Assembly (NCBI RefSeq): GCF_900102965.1
Contig: NZ_FNGM01000001.1
Span: forward strand, 62,001 to 126,000
Reading direction: 5' to 3'
Source of the DNA: Paenibacillus jilunlii
Lineage (GTDB): Bacteria; Bacillota; Bacilli; Paenibacillales; Paenibacillaceae
DNA: 64,000 nt
Shown here: in pieces, positions 45,759 to 54,247 of the stretch
Layout: each line of letters starts with the position of its first letter
How positions within the stretch are numbered: position 1 is the stretch's first letter
Position numbers and translations under genes: made by a program
The notes under the pieces: generated by a model
Database searches by the model: none
The model's input: the letters and a program-made list of their open reading frames with translations, nothing else
What the model was told of the DNA's origin: nothing

Positions 45759-46418
45759 ATGGCAAAAAAAGTGTTGATCGTCGTTACAAATCACACGGAA
45801 ATTCATGAAGGCAGACCGACCGGGATCTGGCTGTCTGAGTTTGCCGAAGCCTATATGGGATTTATCAACCAAGGGTATGAAGTTTTGGTGGCAAGCCCGC
45901 TTGGGGGCCAAGCGCCTGTCGATCCAGGCAGTGTGGATGAGCAGACACCGCAGGAAATTTTGGATGCCAAAACATATCTGGAGAACACTGCAAAGCTTGA
46001 TGAAGTATCTGCTGAAGGTTTTGATGCTATTTTCTTGCCGGGGGGTCACGGAACAATGTATGATTTGCCTGATAATCAGGCTCTTCAGAAGCTGCTGCGC
46101 GATTTCTATGAAGCGGATAAGATCGTAGCTGCCGTATGTCACGGTCCTGCCGGACTGGTGGGTGCTACATTGTCTTCGGGTCAACCCCTTGTGTCCGGGA
46201 AGCGCGTAAATGCTTTTACGGATCGTGAAGAGGCGGACACGACGCTGGATCAACATCTTCCTTTCCTGCTTGAAAGCAAGCTGCGTGATTTGGGTGCTAT
46301 CTATGTGGCTGCGCCGAATTGGACTTCTCATGTTGAAGTGGACGGCAACCTGATCACGGGGCAAAATCCACAGTCGACGGTTGCTGTAACCCAAGCGGTT
46401 ATCGCAAAACTGGGCTAA
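45759..46418 (+). CDS. DJ-1/PfpI-family protein (Hsp31/glyoxalase III-like)
   Basis: A 219-residue class I glutamine-amidotransferase-like protein. The nucleophile Cys sits in AAVCHGPAGL (Cys elbow), with an acidic partner in TNHTEIHEGRPTGIWLSEFAEAY. The arrangement matches type 1 glutamine amidotransferase/Hsp31-like proteins that detoxify methylglyoxal or repair glycated proteins. The start at 45759 has TTGGAGGC upstream. Probably controlled by the preceding LysR regulator. Confidence 0.9.
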   Translation: MAKKVLIVVTNHTEIHEGRPTGIWLSEFAEAYMGFINQGYEVLVASPLGGQAPVDPGSVDEQTPQEILDAKTYLENTAKLDEVSAEGFDAIFLPGGHGTMYDLPDNQALQKLLRDFYEADKIVAAVCHGPAGLVGATLSSGQPLVSGKRVNAFTDREEADTTLDQHLPFLLESKLRDLGAIYVAAPNWTSHVEVDGNLITGQNPQSTVAVTQAVIAKLG

Positions 46419-46457
46419 TTCCACAATCAAGGTTCTATAACGGCCTCATCCTAAAAA

Positions 46458-46490
46458 ACAACCCCTGGGCATAAAAGCTCAGGGGTTGTG
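46458..46490. terminator. Bidirectional terminator between DJ-1 and aldolase genes
   Basis: ACAACCCCTG (46458-46467) pairs with CAGGGGTTGT (46480-46489); A-run before and T-rich stretch after. Confidence 0.85.
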
Positions 46491-46501
46491 CTATTTCTTC
46501 C

Positions 46502-47389
46502 TTAGGTAATAGAGGCTTCGTAAATGGCCTCAGTGGATTGTGCGAGCAACGCATTGAATTCATCGTCTGTTTGCTGGTCGCTTAGCCCTTGCGATAAAGC
46601 GCGGGAGAAGCTGGCGATCAGCCCGTGGTTATGTGCGAGCTTGTCATTGGCTTCCGCTTGTGTATAACCGCCGGACAAAGCCACCACCCGTACCACATGC
46701 GGATCTTGGATTAAATCGCTGTAGAAATCATCTTCGGACGGGATGGACAGCTTCAGCATGACTTTTACGTCTGTGCCAAGAGCGGATAACCGGGTGGAGA
46801 TTTCCTGTTTGAGAAGCCGCTCGGCTTGTCCTTTATCTGCCATGTGAATATCCACTTCCGGCTCGATAATCGGCACCAGTCCATAACTTGCGATTTGGTC
46901 AGCGATGGCAAACTGCTGTTCAACCACTTGTTTGATGCCAGCAGGATTTGCTTCCTTGATTAGTGAGCGCATCTTGGTCCCGAAAATATTTTTTTGCACG
47001 GCGCGCTTCAGGAGATCATCCAATCCGGGGATAGGCTTCATGAGCTGAACCCCGTTTTCAGGCTCGGCCAGACCTTGATCGATTTTCAAAAAAGGCACAA
47101 TGCCTTTCTGCTCCCACAGATAATCGGCAGTGAATTGACCGTCAATGGAGCGGTCCATCGTGTTCTCAAACAGGATAGCACCCAAAATATGTCTGGAATT
47201 AAACGCCGGGCTCTTGATAATACGTGTCCTCATTTCATGCACCAGTTCAAACATCTCATCTTCATTGGAATAGCGGTCTTCCTGAATACCGTATTGCAGC
47301 AGTGCTTTGGGCGTGCTTCCGCCGCTTTGATCCAAAGCCGCAATAAAGCCCTTACCTGTGTGAATCCGGTCCAATTGTTTCGTATTCAT
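46502..47389 (-). CDS. fda: Fructose-bisphosphate aldolase, class I
   Basis: A 295-residue Schiff-base aldolase. [16 protein letters not shown] near the N-terminus, [28 protein letters not shown] and the catalytic-lysine region [11 protein letters not shown] identify the bacterial class I FBA. It cleaves fructose 1,6-bisphosphate. GAAGGGGACAT precedes the ATG. It is divergent from a pyruvate kinase paralogue; a class II enzyme is usually the main aldolase in bacilli, so this may be a secondary enzyme. Confidence 0.94.
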   Translation of the reverse strand: MNTKQLDRIHTGKGFIAALDQSGGSTPKALLQYGIQEDRYSNEDEMFELVHEMRTRIIKSPAFNSRHILGAILFENTMDRSIDGQFTADYLWEQKGIVPFLKIDQGLAEPENGVQLMKPIPGLDDLLKRAVQKNIFGTKMRSLIKEANPAGIKQVVEQQFAIADQIASYGLVPIIEPEVDIHMADKGQAERLLKQEISTRLSALGTDVKVMLKLSIPSEDDFYSDLIQDPHVVRVVALSGGYTQAEANDKLAHNHGLIASFSRALSQGLSDQQTDDEFNALLAQSTEAIYEASIT

Positions 47390-47428
47390 GGATATGTCCC
47401 CTTCCCTTCCGTAAAGTGAATGACAACT

Positions 47429-47474
47429 GTTTCAATCATGTATAGTTTAGTTAGAAAAAACGTACAATGCAAAC
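47429..47474 (+). repeat. Antitoxin-promoter module, solo copy upstream of the pyruvate kinase
   Basis: GTTTCAATCATGTATAGTTT followed by AGTTAGAAAAAACGTACAAT, closely matching 42040-42080 but without the RNA hairpins or toxin. It lies about 50 bases before the pyruvate kinase gene in the correct orientation to drive it. Confidence 0.6.
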
Positions 47475-47522
47475 TAGACGAAAAAGACAGGGAAGCCAAT
47501 CAGGCAGGGAGGGTGAGTTCAC

Positions 47523-48632
47523 ATGAGTATTGATTTGATCTGCACGATAGGTCCGGCCAGTTCTTCTCCTGCTGTCCTCAAGGAATTGCTGCTGGGTGGT
47601 ATGACTGCCGCCCGGCTTAATATGTCACACGGGAGCCATGAGGAGCATGCGCGGGTCATTGAAGCTGTGCGGGCAGCAGCCGCCGAAACGGGACAGCCCG
47701 TGAGGATTATGGGGGACTTGCAGGGACCGAAGATCCGTCTGAAGAGCATCCAAGGGGACGGGGTTTCATTAGAAGAGGGCCAGACATTTATCCTTGACCA
47801 GTCAGATGAACCGGGAAGCCGGGACCGCGCTGCGCTCGATAATCCTGGGGTGATGGAAGATATTTTACAAGGAGCCGCTATTTTAATCAATGACGGGGAA
47901 GTCAGGCTTGAGGTCACGGACAAGCATCCGCAAAGGATCACAACAAGGGTAATCGTCGGTGGCATGATCGGCAGCCGAAAAGGCGTTAATCTTCCGGGGA
48001 CCCTAATTCGCTTGCCGGCCATTACGGAGAAAGACAAACAGGACCTTCAGTTCCTGCTGGAGCATCATGTGGATTGGATCGCTTGTTCTTTTATCCGTGA
48101 GGCTTCGCATCTGCAGGAAATTCGCGAGTATGTATCCCTGCTAGGGAAATACAGCCAACCGGGGCTCATTTCCAAGATCGAAACCATTCAAGCCGTCCGT
48201 AACTTTCCAGCCATCATGGAGGCGTCTGACGGAATCATGATTGCGCGCGGAGATCTGGGCGTGGAGCTGCCCTTTGAGCGAATCCCGTTCATTCAGAAGA
48301 TGGTGCTCCGCGAGTGCAGTCTATCCAAGACCTATGTAATTACGGCTACCCAAATGCTGCAATCCATGGTAGAGCATCCGGTTCCGACTCGCGCAGAGGT
48401 AACAGATGTCTCTCAGGCTGTTCTGGACGGGAGCGATGGCGTGATGCTGTCAGCGGAAAGCTCGGTCGGCCATTATCCGGTGCGAAGCACGCAGGTCCTG
48501 AATACGGTCGCCCAATTTGCGGCGAACATGCGCGAGCAGGGGGAGAGCGGTATTTCACTGGAGGGGCTATGCGCGGATGAGCCTTTTGATGAGCTGTTCA
48601 AGAAGGTGGCTATCCATAACCGGGCGGATTAA
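47523..48632 (+). CDS. Short pyruvate kinase lacking the C-terminal domain
   Basis: A 369-residue pyruvate kinase with the A and B domains: CTIGPASSS, ARLNMSHGSHEEH, GDLQGPKIR, LISKIET (catalytic Lys), GIMIARGDLGVELP (metal Glu/Asp) and ITATQMLQSM...TRAEVTDVSQAVLDGSDGVMLS. The allosteric C-terminal domain is missing, since full-length enzymes are about 470 residues or more. It ends cleanly before a terminator, so it looks like a compact paralogue rather than a broken gene. GGGAGGGTGAG precedes the ATG. The main pyk gene should be elsewhere. Confidence 0.88.
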   Translation: MSIDLICTIGPASSSPAVLKELLLGGMTAARLNMSHGSHEEHARVIEAVRAAAAETGQPVRIMGDLQGPKIRLKSIQGDGVSLEEGQTFILDQSDEPGSRDRAALDNPGVMEDILQGAAILINDGEVRLEVTDKHPQRITTRVIVGGMIGSRKGVNLPGTLIRLPAITEKDKQDLQFLLEHHVDWIACSFIREASHLQEIREYVSLLGKYSQPGLISKIETIQAVRNFPAIMEASDGIMIARGDLGVELPFERIPFIQKMVLRECSLSKTYVITATQMLQSMVEHPVPTRAEVTDVSQAVLDGSDGVMLSAESSVGHYPVRSTQVLNTVAQFAANMREQGESGISLEGLCADEPFDELFKKVAIHNRAD

Positions 48633-48644
48633 ACGGACAGTTAG

Positions 48645-48676
48645 CCTTTGCTCCGTTGGCAAAGGATACTTTTTTT
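48645..48676 (+). terminator. Terminator after the pyruvate kinase
   Basis: CCTTTGC and GCAAAGG around a short loop, followed by ATACTTTTTTT. Confidence 0.75.
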
Positions 48677-48699
48677 GCTATGGGGTTTGTATATCGGCT

Positions 48700-48890
48700 T
48701 TTTTATTTGCTTCAATCGTGGTGTAGTTTGGATAGAAGTAACGTACAATGCAAAGAGAGCCGTGCGTCAACACGACTCCCTGAGCAATAGCCGCTTTTAA
48801 GGGCGGCTTCAAGGTACTACGGGCAGAAATAGACCGCATCCTTTGGACTAGGGCGGTCTATTTCTTTTTGAGGTAGTTAAGCAATTATAC
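48700..48890 (+). pseudogene. Orphan type I antitoxin locus with toxin remnant
   Basis: Homologous to 42030-42225 almost throughout: CTTCAATCGTGGTGTAGTTT, AACGTACAATGCAAAGAGAG, the CCGTG/CACG hairpin, the CCGCTTTTAAGGGCGG hairpin and the AATAGACCGC/GCGGTCTATT terminator. On the minus strand only the last eight toxin codons survive (LLNYLKKK and TAG ending at 48858), preceded by an in-frame TAA. So the antitoxin RNA may still be made with no toxin gene attached. Confidence 0.7.
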
Positions 48891-48912
48891 AATGTGAAAA
48901 AGTGCGGATATC

Positions 48913-49194
48913 TTGGAAGCCTCAGAGGATATAAGAGATGCAGGAGGATTGGGCTCCGTCAGCGGACTGAAGCGGACAGAGGAGACTTTATTTTGCCAAA
49001 AGTCTTGTTTTTTGAGCGGATACGGACTCGGGAGCCGTTATATAAGATATCCATTATTTGAAGAAATGCATGAACGTCTGGCACAGCTTGAACTTAAGGA
49101 AGAAGAACGCGGATTGCTGGAGCGTATTGATCATATCGATCAGAGTCCTTCATCAACAAAGCCGTGGAAAGAAATTCGACGTGTGGAGGATTAA
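48913..49194 (+). pseudogene. Type II antitoxin remnant
   Basis: The C-terminal part, PLFEEMHERLAQLELKEEERGLLERIDHIDQSPSSTKPWKEIRRVED, has the charged helical character of a short antitoxin. The first 45 codons (TTG start, no ribosome site) look like unrelated sequence joined to it. The stop TAA overlaps the next ATG (TAATG), the coupling typical of antitoxin-toxin pairs. The N-terminal half is thus probably lost. Confidence 0.45.
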
Positions 49195-49341
49195 TGGAAG
49201 AGCGATTTGATGTTCGGTTTGGTGTGGAAGCGAGGGTGTAAGGAAATTAAACTGCGTAGTGCGGGCATACGTATTATTTTTCGAATAATGAATGAAACTG
49301 TTGGTTTATTAAGGATTGTCTATATTCTTGTGAAAAAATAA
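49194..49341 (+). pseudogene. RelE/HigB-like toxin remnant
   Basis: ATG 49194 reads MEERFDVRFG and soon hits a stop. In the +1 frame, from about 49210, the reading is FGLVWKRGCKEIKLRSAGIRIIFRIMNETVGLLRIVYILVKK to TAA at 49341. The RIIFR...LLRIVYIL pattern is that of RelE/ParE-superfamily mRNA interferases. The gene has an internal deletion plus frameshift and a lost C-terminus. Non-functional. Confidence 0.55.
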
Positions 49342-49345
49342 AAGC

Positions 49346-49374
49346 TTGAATTGTGCGTTCAAAAATGTTACACT
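49346..49374 (+). promoter_or_regulatory. Promoter of tRNA-Lys copy 2
   Basis: TTGAAT (49346-49351), 17-base spacer, TACACT (49369-49374) with an upstream TGT (extended -10). Confidence 0.65.
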
Positions 49375-49443
49375 CTTAAACGTGAGAAATTTACAAATTC
49401 ACATTGCAGCCTCTTTATTAGAAAAGAACGGTACTGCATATGT

Positions 49444-49516
<73 letters not shown>

Positions 49517-49522
49517 TCCTGA

Positions 49523-49552
49523 AGAAACGGCAGATTTGCCGTTTCTTTTTTT
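49523..49552 (+). terminator. Terminator of tRNA-Lys copy 2
   Basis: AGAAACGGCA (49523-49532) pairs with TGCCGTTTCT (49537-49546) followed by a T-run. Similar to the terminator after copy 1. Confidence 0.9.
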
Positions 49553-49621
49553 GCGTAGAACTTTTTGCCCAGGTAACCAAGTTTATAATCATAGCAGTCA
49601 TTCTTAGTAGCCAGGATTTCA

Positions 49622-49651
49622 GCTAATTCGTTTTCCTTTTTCCACTTAGGG
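49622..49651. repeat. Solo unit of the multi-unit intergenic repeat (F)
   Basis: GCTAATTCGTTTTCCTTTTTCCACTTAGG, an inverted-type unit with the same CTTTTTCCACTTAG end as the units in loci B and D. Confidence 0.5.
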
Positions 49652-49761
49652 TAGTCTGAAACCCAAAGAAATGCCCTTCGGCTACTTATTGGGAAGCGAA
49701 AGGGCGGACAGTTGCTTTCTCGATTTTCAGTCATTTTACATCCATTTTTCTGCAGCAATAC

Positions 49762-50529
49762 TTACTGTGCTTCCAGATAAGCAATGCCAAGCGCCCCGGT
49801 TACGGGGTTGCGGTAAGTCTCGCAGGCCACATCGAAAACCTGGCCGATTAATTCCTTCGTCAATATATCCTCAGGCTTCCCGCTGGCGGCCACTTGGCCT
49901 TTTTTCATCACATACAGATAATCACAGTACTCCGCAGCAAGGGTGAGATCATGGAGTGCAGCTAGAATGCCGATATCAAGCTTTTTGACGATATTTAGAA
50001 TTTGCAGCTGATATTTGATATCCAGATGGTTGGTGGGTTCATCCAGAATCATGAATTCCGGCTGCTGGGCAAGAACACGGGCGAGGATCACACGCTGCTT
50101 CTCTCCGCCTGACAATGAATTATAGCTGCGGGCTGCATGGCCCTCCAGGTTGACCTTGCGCAGAGCACCGGAGACGATGCTGGCATCCTCTTGATTGTCT
50201 GTCTCCAGCATTCCTTTGTGCGGGGTTCTGCCCATCGCGACCATTTCCCGCACGGTGAAGTCAAAGCTCAGCTCGTTGAACTGGCCGACTACCCCCAGCT
50301 TTTGGGCAACGATCCGGGGGCTTGATTTCATCAGATTCATTTCAGAAAGGAACACGTCGCCCTGTTGTGGCTTAATGACTTTATAAATGCTCTTGAGGAG
50401 TGTGGATTTACCGCAGCCGTTCGGACCAATGAGGCCGACAAATTGCTTGTTCCGGACCTTCAGGGATACATCTTTGACAATATTCGCATCGGCGAAAGAT
50501 ACGCTCAAGTGATCAACGCTTAAGTTCAT
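49762..50529 (-). CDS. Iron-type ABC transporter ATP-binding protein
   Basis: A 255-residue ATPase of the FecE/FhuC/BtuD group. Walker A GPNGCGKST, Q-loop VGQFNELSF, signature LSGGEKQR, Walker B MILDEPTNHLD and H-loop ALHD. Its ATG shares a base with the permease stop (TAATG), so it is co-translated. Paired with the FecCD-type permease and a divergent binding lipoprotein; two Fur boxes between them indicate iron-siderophore or haem uptake. Confidence 0.93.
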   Translation of the reverse strand: MNLSVDHLSVSFADANIVKDVSLKVRNKQFVGLIGPNGCGKSTLLKSIYKVIKPQQGDVFLSEMNLMKSSPRIVAQKLGVVGQFNELSFDFTVREMVAMGRTPHKGMLETDNQEDASIVSGALRKVNLEGHAARSYNSLSGGEKQRVILARVLAQQPEFMILDEPTNHLDIKYQLQILNIVKKLDIGILAALHDLTLAAEYCDYLYVMKKGQVAASGKPEDILTKELIGQVFDVACETYRNPVTGALGIAYLEAQ

Positions 50530-51644
50530 TAGCTTTTCCCTCCAAACGCGTAGCCTTTCTTGATCAGCATGTACATGAACATCGGTGCACCGATTAACGC
50601 GGTAATAATCCCGATCGGGAGCTCCACATTCGGCACAACCGTCCGGGCGATCACATCTGTCCAGATCAGGAAAATGGCACCGAACAGAATGGACGCAGGC
50701 AGCAGCCTCCGGTGATCTGAGCCTACCAGTCCTCTGACCAGATGGGGAATAATGAGACCCACGAATCCGATCATGCCGCAGCTTGCCACCATCACCCCTG
50801 TAATCAGCGCAGTGATAATCATGTAGGCTTTGCGGAATGCCCCCAAATGAATCCCCAGAGTGACCGCAGCCTCATCCCCAAGCAGCATGGCGTTCAGCAC
50901 CCGGAACTGCATCAGGAAAAAGAAAATGGCGAGCACGACGGCTATCGAGATCAGCGGCAGCTTATCCCAGCTCGCAGCGGCGAGGCTGCCCATCGTCCAG
51001 AAGGTAACAGTCTTGATGCCTTCAGCATTGTTGGCAAAGTATACAATAAAGTTGGCAAAAGCCGTACATAAGGCGTTAATAACCATACCGGCCAGAACGA
51101 GTTTCACGGAGGTCATTTTGCCGCCTGCACTGGCCAGAATCAAGACAAGTAGCGAAGCGCCGACCGCACCGGCAAATGCCCAGAATGCGACGCCTGTCTG
51201 GCCCAGCAGTCCCATGGAGCCGAAGCCGATCAGGATGGCAAAGGTTGCACCAAGCGAAGCGCCGGAGGAAATCCCGAGTATGTATGGATCAGCGAGAGGG
51301 TTCTGAACGGCCGCCTGCATGATGGTTCCGCACAGCGTCAGTCCGGCACCGATGAACAAGGCCATCAGGACGCGGGGGAAGCGGATTTTCCAAATGATAT
51401 CGACGAATGAACCAGAGGTCAGCTCCTGAATATCTCCAATTTGAATGCCTGTGATGTGATGGAGCAGTATCCGGTAGGATTGTGAAACGGGAATATCGAC
51501 CTGTCCAAAGGAGACAGCTGCGCCCGCTGACAGTATTGTAAGAATCAGCAGGACGCCAATTACGGTTATGAAGCCGTAACGTGTATGAATAATAGATTGC
51601 TTCGGTTCGGCTTGCGCTACTAGATCAGTCTGCATGGCATTCAA
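50529..51644 (-). CDS. Iron-type ABC transporter permease (FecCD/BtuC family)
   Basis: A 371-residue permease with about ten helices and the family motifs NPLADPYILGISSGASLGA and CGMIGFVGLIIPHLVRGLVGSDHRRLLP (the ATPase-contact loop). A single permease gene means it must act as a homodimer. The likely start is TTG at 51644 just after AAGGAG (short spacing), or ATG 51635 (long spacing). Transcribed from the Fur-box region. Confidence 0.92.
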   Translation of the reverse strand: MNAMQTDLVAQAEPKQSIIHTRYGFITVIGVLLILTILSAGAAVSFGQVDIPVSQSYRILLHHITGIQIGDIQELTSGSFVDIIWKIRFPRVLMALFIGAGLTLCGTIMQAAVQNPLADPYILGISSGASLGATFAILIGFGSMGLLGQTGVAFWAFAGAVGASLLVLILASAGGKMTSVKLVLAGMVINALCTAFANFIVYFANNAEGIKTVTFWTMGSLAAASWDKLPLISIAVVLAIFFFLMQFRVLNAMLLGDEAAVTLGIHLGAFRKAYMIITALITGVMVASCGMIGFVGLIIPHLVRGLVGSDHRRLLPASILFGAIFLIWTDVIARTVVPNVELPIGIITALIGAPMFMYMLIKKGYAFGGKS

Positions 51645-51688
51645 AAGGCTCCTTAATCAATATGTTTAATTTAAAATATAATTCACAA

Positions 51689-51719
51689 TGAGAATGATTG
51701 TCAATGATAATAATTCTCA
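51689..51719. promoter_or_regulatory. Two Fur boxes
   Basis: TGAGAATGATTGTCA (51689-51703) and TGATAATAATTCTCA (51705-51719) each differ at two positions or fewer from the 7-1-7 consensus TGATAATNATTATCA. They lie between the divergent permease and binding-protein genes, predicting joint repression by Fur when iron is plentiful. Confidence 0.88.
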
Positions 51720-51831
51720 TTGACAGATAGTCTGACATTCTATATTCTACGTGTGTATCCTCTGCCGGACATCAGCTTGTCACAAATTATGCAGGATACA
51801 CAAATGTAGATACAGAAAAGGGGACTAGGCA

Positions 51832-52902
51832 ATGAAGAAATCATTTAAAAGATATGTGCCGCTGCTGGCGGTTTTGGTAATGGCAGTTATGCTTGCAGCT
51901 TGTTCATCCGGTACGAAAAATGCGAATGAACCGGCGGAATCGGCTGCACCTGCAAACAGCGCTCCGGCCAGCACACAGGAAGCTGCTCCAAGCACCAAGA
52001 CGGTATATCCGCTCACCATTGAGAACTACACCAATAGCGGGGAAGGAACGGAATGGAAGGCCAAGCCGCAAACCTTTGACAAGGCGCCTGAAAAAGTGGT
52101 GGCCAATACCCAGGGAGCAGCTGAACTGCTGATCAAGCTGGGCTTGACCGACAAAATGGTCGGTGTTGCCGCCCTTTACGGTGCGGGTGATCCGTCGGTG
52201 CAGGAGGAGTTCAAGAAGATTCCTGTTATCTCCAAGGAATATGCAAGTAAAGAGCTGGTTGTAGGCGCAAGTCCTGATCTCGTTCTGGGACGCAGTGACC
52301 TGTATGCGGATGCGGATTGGGGCAGCGGGACTGTTGAAGGGTTAAACGAACTGGGCATCAAAACGTTCGTGCAAAACACCAGTGTTAAGGGAGCCACGCT
52401 CGACAGCTTGTACAAGGACATTGAACAGATCGGGCAAATCTTTGATGTGCAGGAGAATGCAGCCGCCTATATCGCTGAATTGAAAGAGCGTGCACAATCG
52501 CTTAAGGACAAGGCTGCAGCCAGCGGGGAAAAGACCTTTGCTTATGTGTCTGATGGCGGCAATGGGGCAATCGCCGTATACAGCGGGAACACCGACACTT
52601 TTGCCGGAGATGTGCTTGGTTTGCTGGGACTTAAAAACAGCTTCGGCACAGTTACCGGGGAAATCAGCAAAGAACAGCTGATCGCAACTAACCCCGATGT
52701 CCTGCTGCTCTCCGTGTATACCGGAGGCGTGGATCCGGAGAAGACATTGAAGGCTTTCTATGCCGACCCTTCCCTGCAGAGTCTGAAGGCCGTTAAGAAC
52801 AAAACGATTTATGCGATCGACTTCAACCAGTTCTGGGGGTACAGCTACTCCATCTTTGACGGGGCTGAGAAGCTGGCTTCTGAACTAACCGCTAATAAAT
52901 AA
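51832..52902 (+). CDS. Iron-siderophore-type substrate-binding lipoprotein
   Basis: A 356-residue lipoprotein: Lys/Arg N-terminus, hydrophobic stretch and lipobox LAAC (Cys24), a Ser/Ala/Pro-rich linker, then a class III periplasmic-binding fold (VVANTQGAAELLIKLGLTDKMVG; LVVGASPDLVLGR; ATNPDVLLLSVYTGG). Captures the ligand outside the membrane for the permease/ATPase encoded divergently. GAAAAGGGGAC precedes the ATG. Fur boxes upstream support an iron chelate. Confidence 0.93.
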   Translation: MKKSFKRYVPLLAVLVMAVMLAACSSGTKNANEPAESAAPANSAPASTQEAAPSTKTVYPLTIENYTNSGEGTEWKAKPQTFDKAPEKVVANTQGAAELLIKLGLTDKMVGVAALYGAGDPSVQEEFKKIPVISKEYASKELVVGASPDLVLGRSDLYADADWGSGTVEGLNELGIKTFVQNTSVKGATLDSLYKDIEQIGQIFDVQENAAAYIAELKERAQSLKDKAAASGEKTFAYVSDGGNGAIAVYSGNTDTFAGDVLGLLGLKNSFGTVTGEISKEQLIATNPDVLLLSVYTGGVDPEKTLKAFYADPSLQSLKAVKNKTIYAIDFNQFWGYSYSIFDGAEKLASELTANK

Positions 52903-52929
52903 GAGTAGTAGAGAAATCCGCATCCTAGT

Positions 52930-52975
52930 AGCAGATTGGGCCGTCATCCGTGTGACGGTTCGATCTGCTTTTTGC
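52930..52975 (+). terminator. Terminator after the binding lipoprotein gene
   Basis: AGCAGAT...CCGTCA pairs with TGACGG...ATCTGCT, followed by TTTTG. Confidence 0.85.
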
Positions 52976-53142
52976 TGCCAGCATGTCTATACAGATTGAA
53001 CTTGAAAATATAAAAAACAGGGAATACCGAAATAGAAGAACACAAGTTTAATCTATATAGCGGAATTTAAATTTTGAATATTCAACTATAAAGATATAGA
53101 ATATAGTAATTGAATTTGATAACAGCTTGGGGGAACAAAATA

Positions 53143-54198
53143 GTGGAACTTGGAATCAGCACTTTTGTCGAAACCACACCTGATGTAATCACAGGTGAAA
53201 CGATGAGCCACGCGGAGCGGCTGCGTGAAGTAGTAGAAGAAATTGTGCTTGCGGATCAGGTGGGGCTGGATGTATATGGTGTAGGGGAGCACCACCGCCC
53301 GGATTTTGCGGCATCCTCGCCTGCGGTTGTGATGGCTGCGGCGGCATCCCTGACCTCCCGAATCCGGTTGACCAGCGCGGTAATGATCCTGTCGTCAGCC
53401 GATCCGGTGCGCGTCTATCAGGATTTTGCCACACTGGACGGTTTGTCGGACGGACGGGCTGAGATTATGGTGGGCCGTGGTTCGTTTACGGAGTCCTTTC
53501 CTTTATTCGGCTGTGATCTGAAAGACTATGAAACCTTATTCGAAGAGAAGCTGGATTTGCTGATGAAGCTTCAGCAGTCCGAAAGAGTGAGCTGGGAAGG
53601 CCGGCATAGACCTGCCATACATAACCTGGGAATTTATCCGCGCCCGGTGCAGCAGCCTTTGCCGGTGTGGATTGCCAGCGCGGGAAGTCCCGAATCCGCT
53701 GTCCGTGCTGGAACACTTGGGCTGCCTTTTGCGCTGGCGATGATCGGGCCGGTGCGTCCTCTGGAATTTGCTTCACACGCTAAGCTCTACAAAGAAGCAG
53801 CTGTCCGTGCAGGCCATGACAGCTCACGGCTGCCGATTGCGGCGCATGCGCATGGTTTTATTGCTGCGGATACCCGGAAGGCGATTGAACAGTTTTTCCC
53901 GTCCACCTATGCGCGGACGAATGTCAGAGCTGTGGAGAAGGGGCTTCCGCCCTATCACCGTAAGGATTACGATGAAGCATGCAGCTTCGACGGAGCTTTA
54001 TATGTGGGGGACCCTGAACGTGTAGCGGACAAAATCATTCATCTGCGCAAGCATGTAGGCGTTACAAGATTTCTGCTGCATGTTCCGCACGGTACAATGC
54101 CACACGCTGAGGTGATGGAAGCGATCAGGCTGCTCGGCACCGAAGTGGCGCCCCGCGTCCGTGAGGAAGTAGCACTTTGGGAGAAGGACAACCTGTAA
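53143..54198 (+). CDS. LLM-class flavin-dependent oxidoreductase
   Basis: A 351-residue bacterial luciferase-like TIM-barrel protein. It has VYGVGEHHRPDFAASSPAVVMAAAASLTSRIRL, VRVYQDFATLDGLSDGRAEIMVGRGSF and the GDPERVADKI motif near the C-terminus. It presumably uses FMNH2 for an oxidation of unknown substrate. The GTG at 53143 is chosen (CTTGGGGGAAC upstream); the frame is open 11 codons earlier without a site. Follows the iron-uptake unit but has its own upstream AT-rich region. Confidence 0.9.
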   Translation: MELGISTFVETTPDVITGETMSHAERLREVVEEIVLADQVGLDVYGVGEHHRPDFAASSPAVVMAAAASLTSRIRLTSAVMILSSADPVRVYQDFATLDGLSDGRAEIMVGRGSFTESFPLFGCDLKDYETLFEEKLDLLMKLQQSERVSWEGRHRPAIHNLGIYPRPVQQPLPVWIASAGSPESAVRAGTLGLPFALAMIGPVRPLEFASHAKLYKEAAVRAGHDSSRLPIAAHAHGFIAADTRKAIEQFFPSTYARTNVRAVEKGLPPYHRKDYDEACSFDGALYVGDPERVADKIIHLRKHVGVTRFLLHVPHGTMPHAEVMEAIRLLGTEVAPRVREEVALWEKDNL

Positions 54199-54247
54199 TA
54201 TACATAAATCACACGACAGTTGACAGCCTGGGGAGGTGGCAGCTTTG

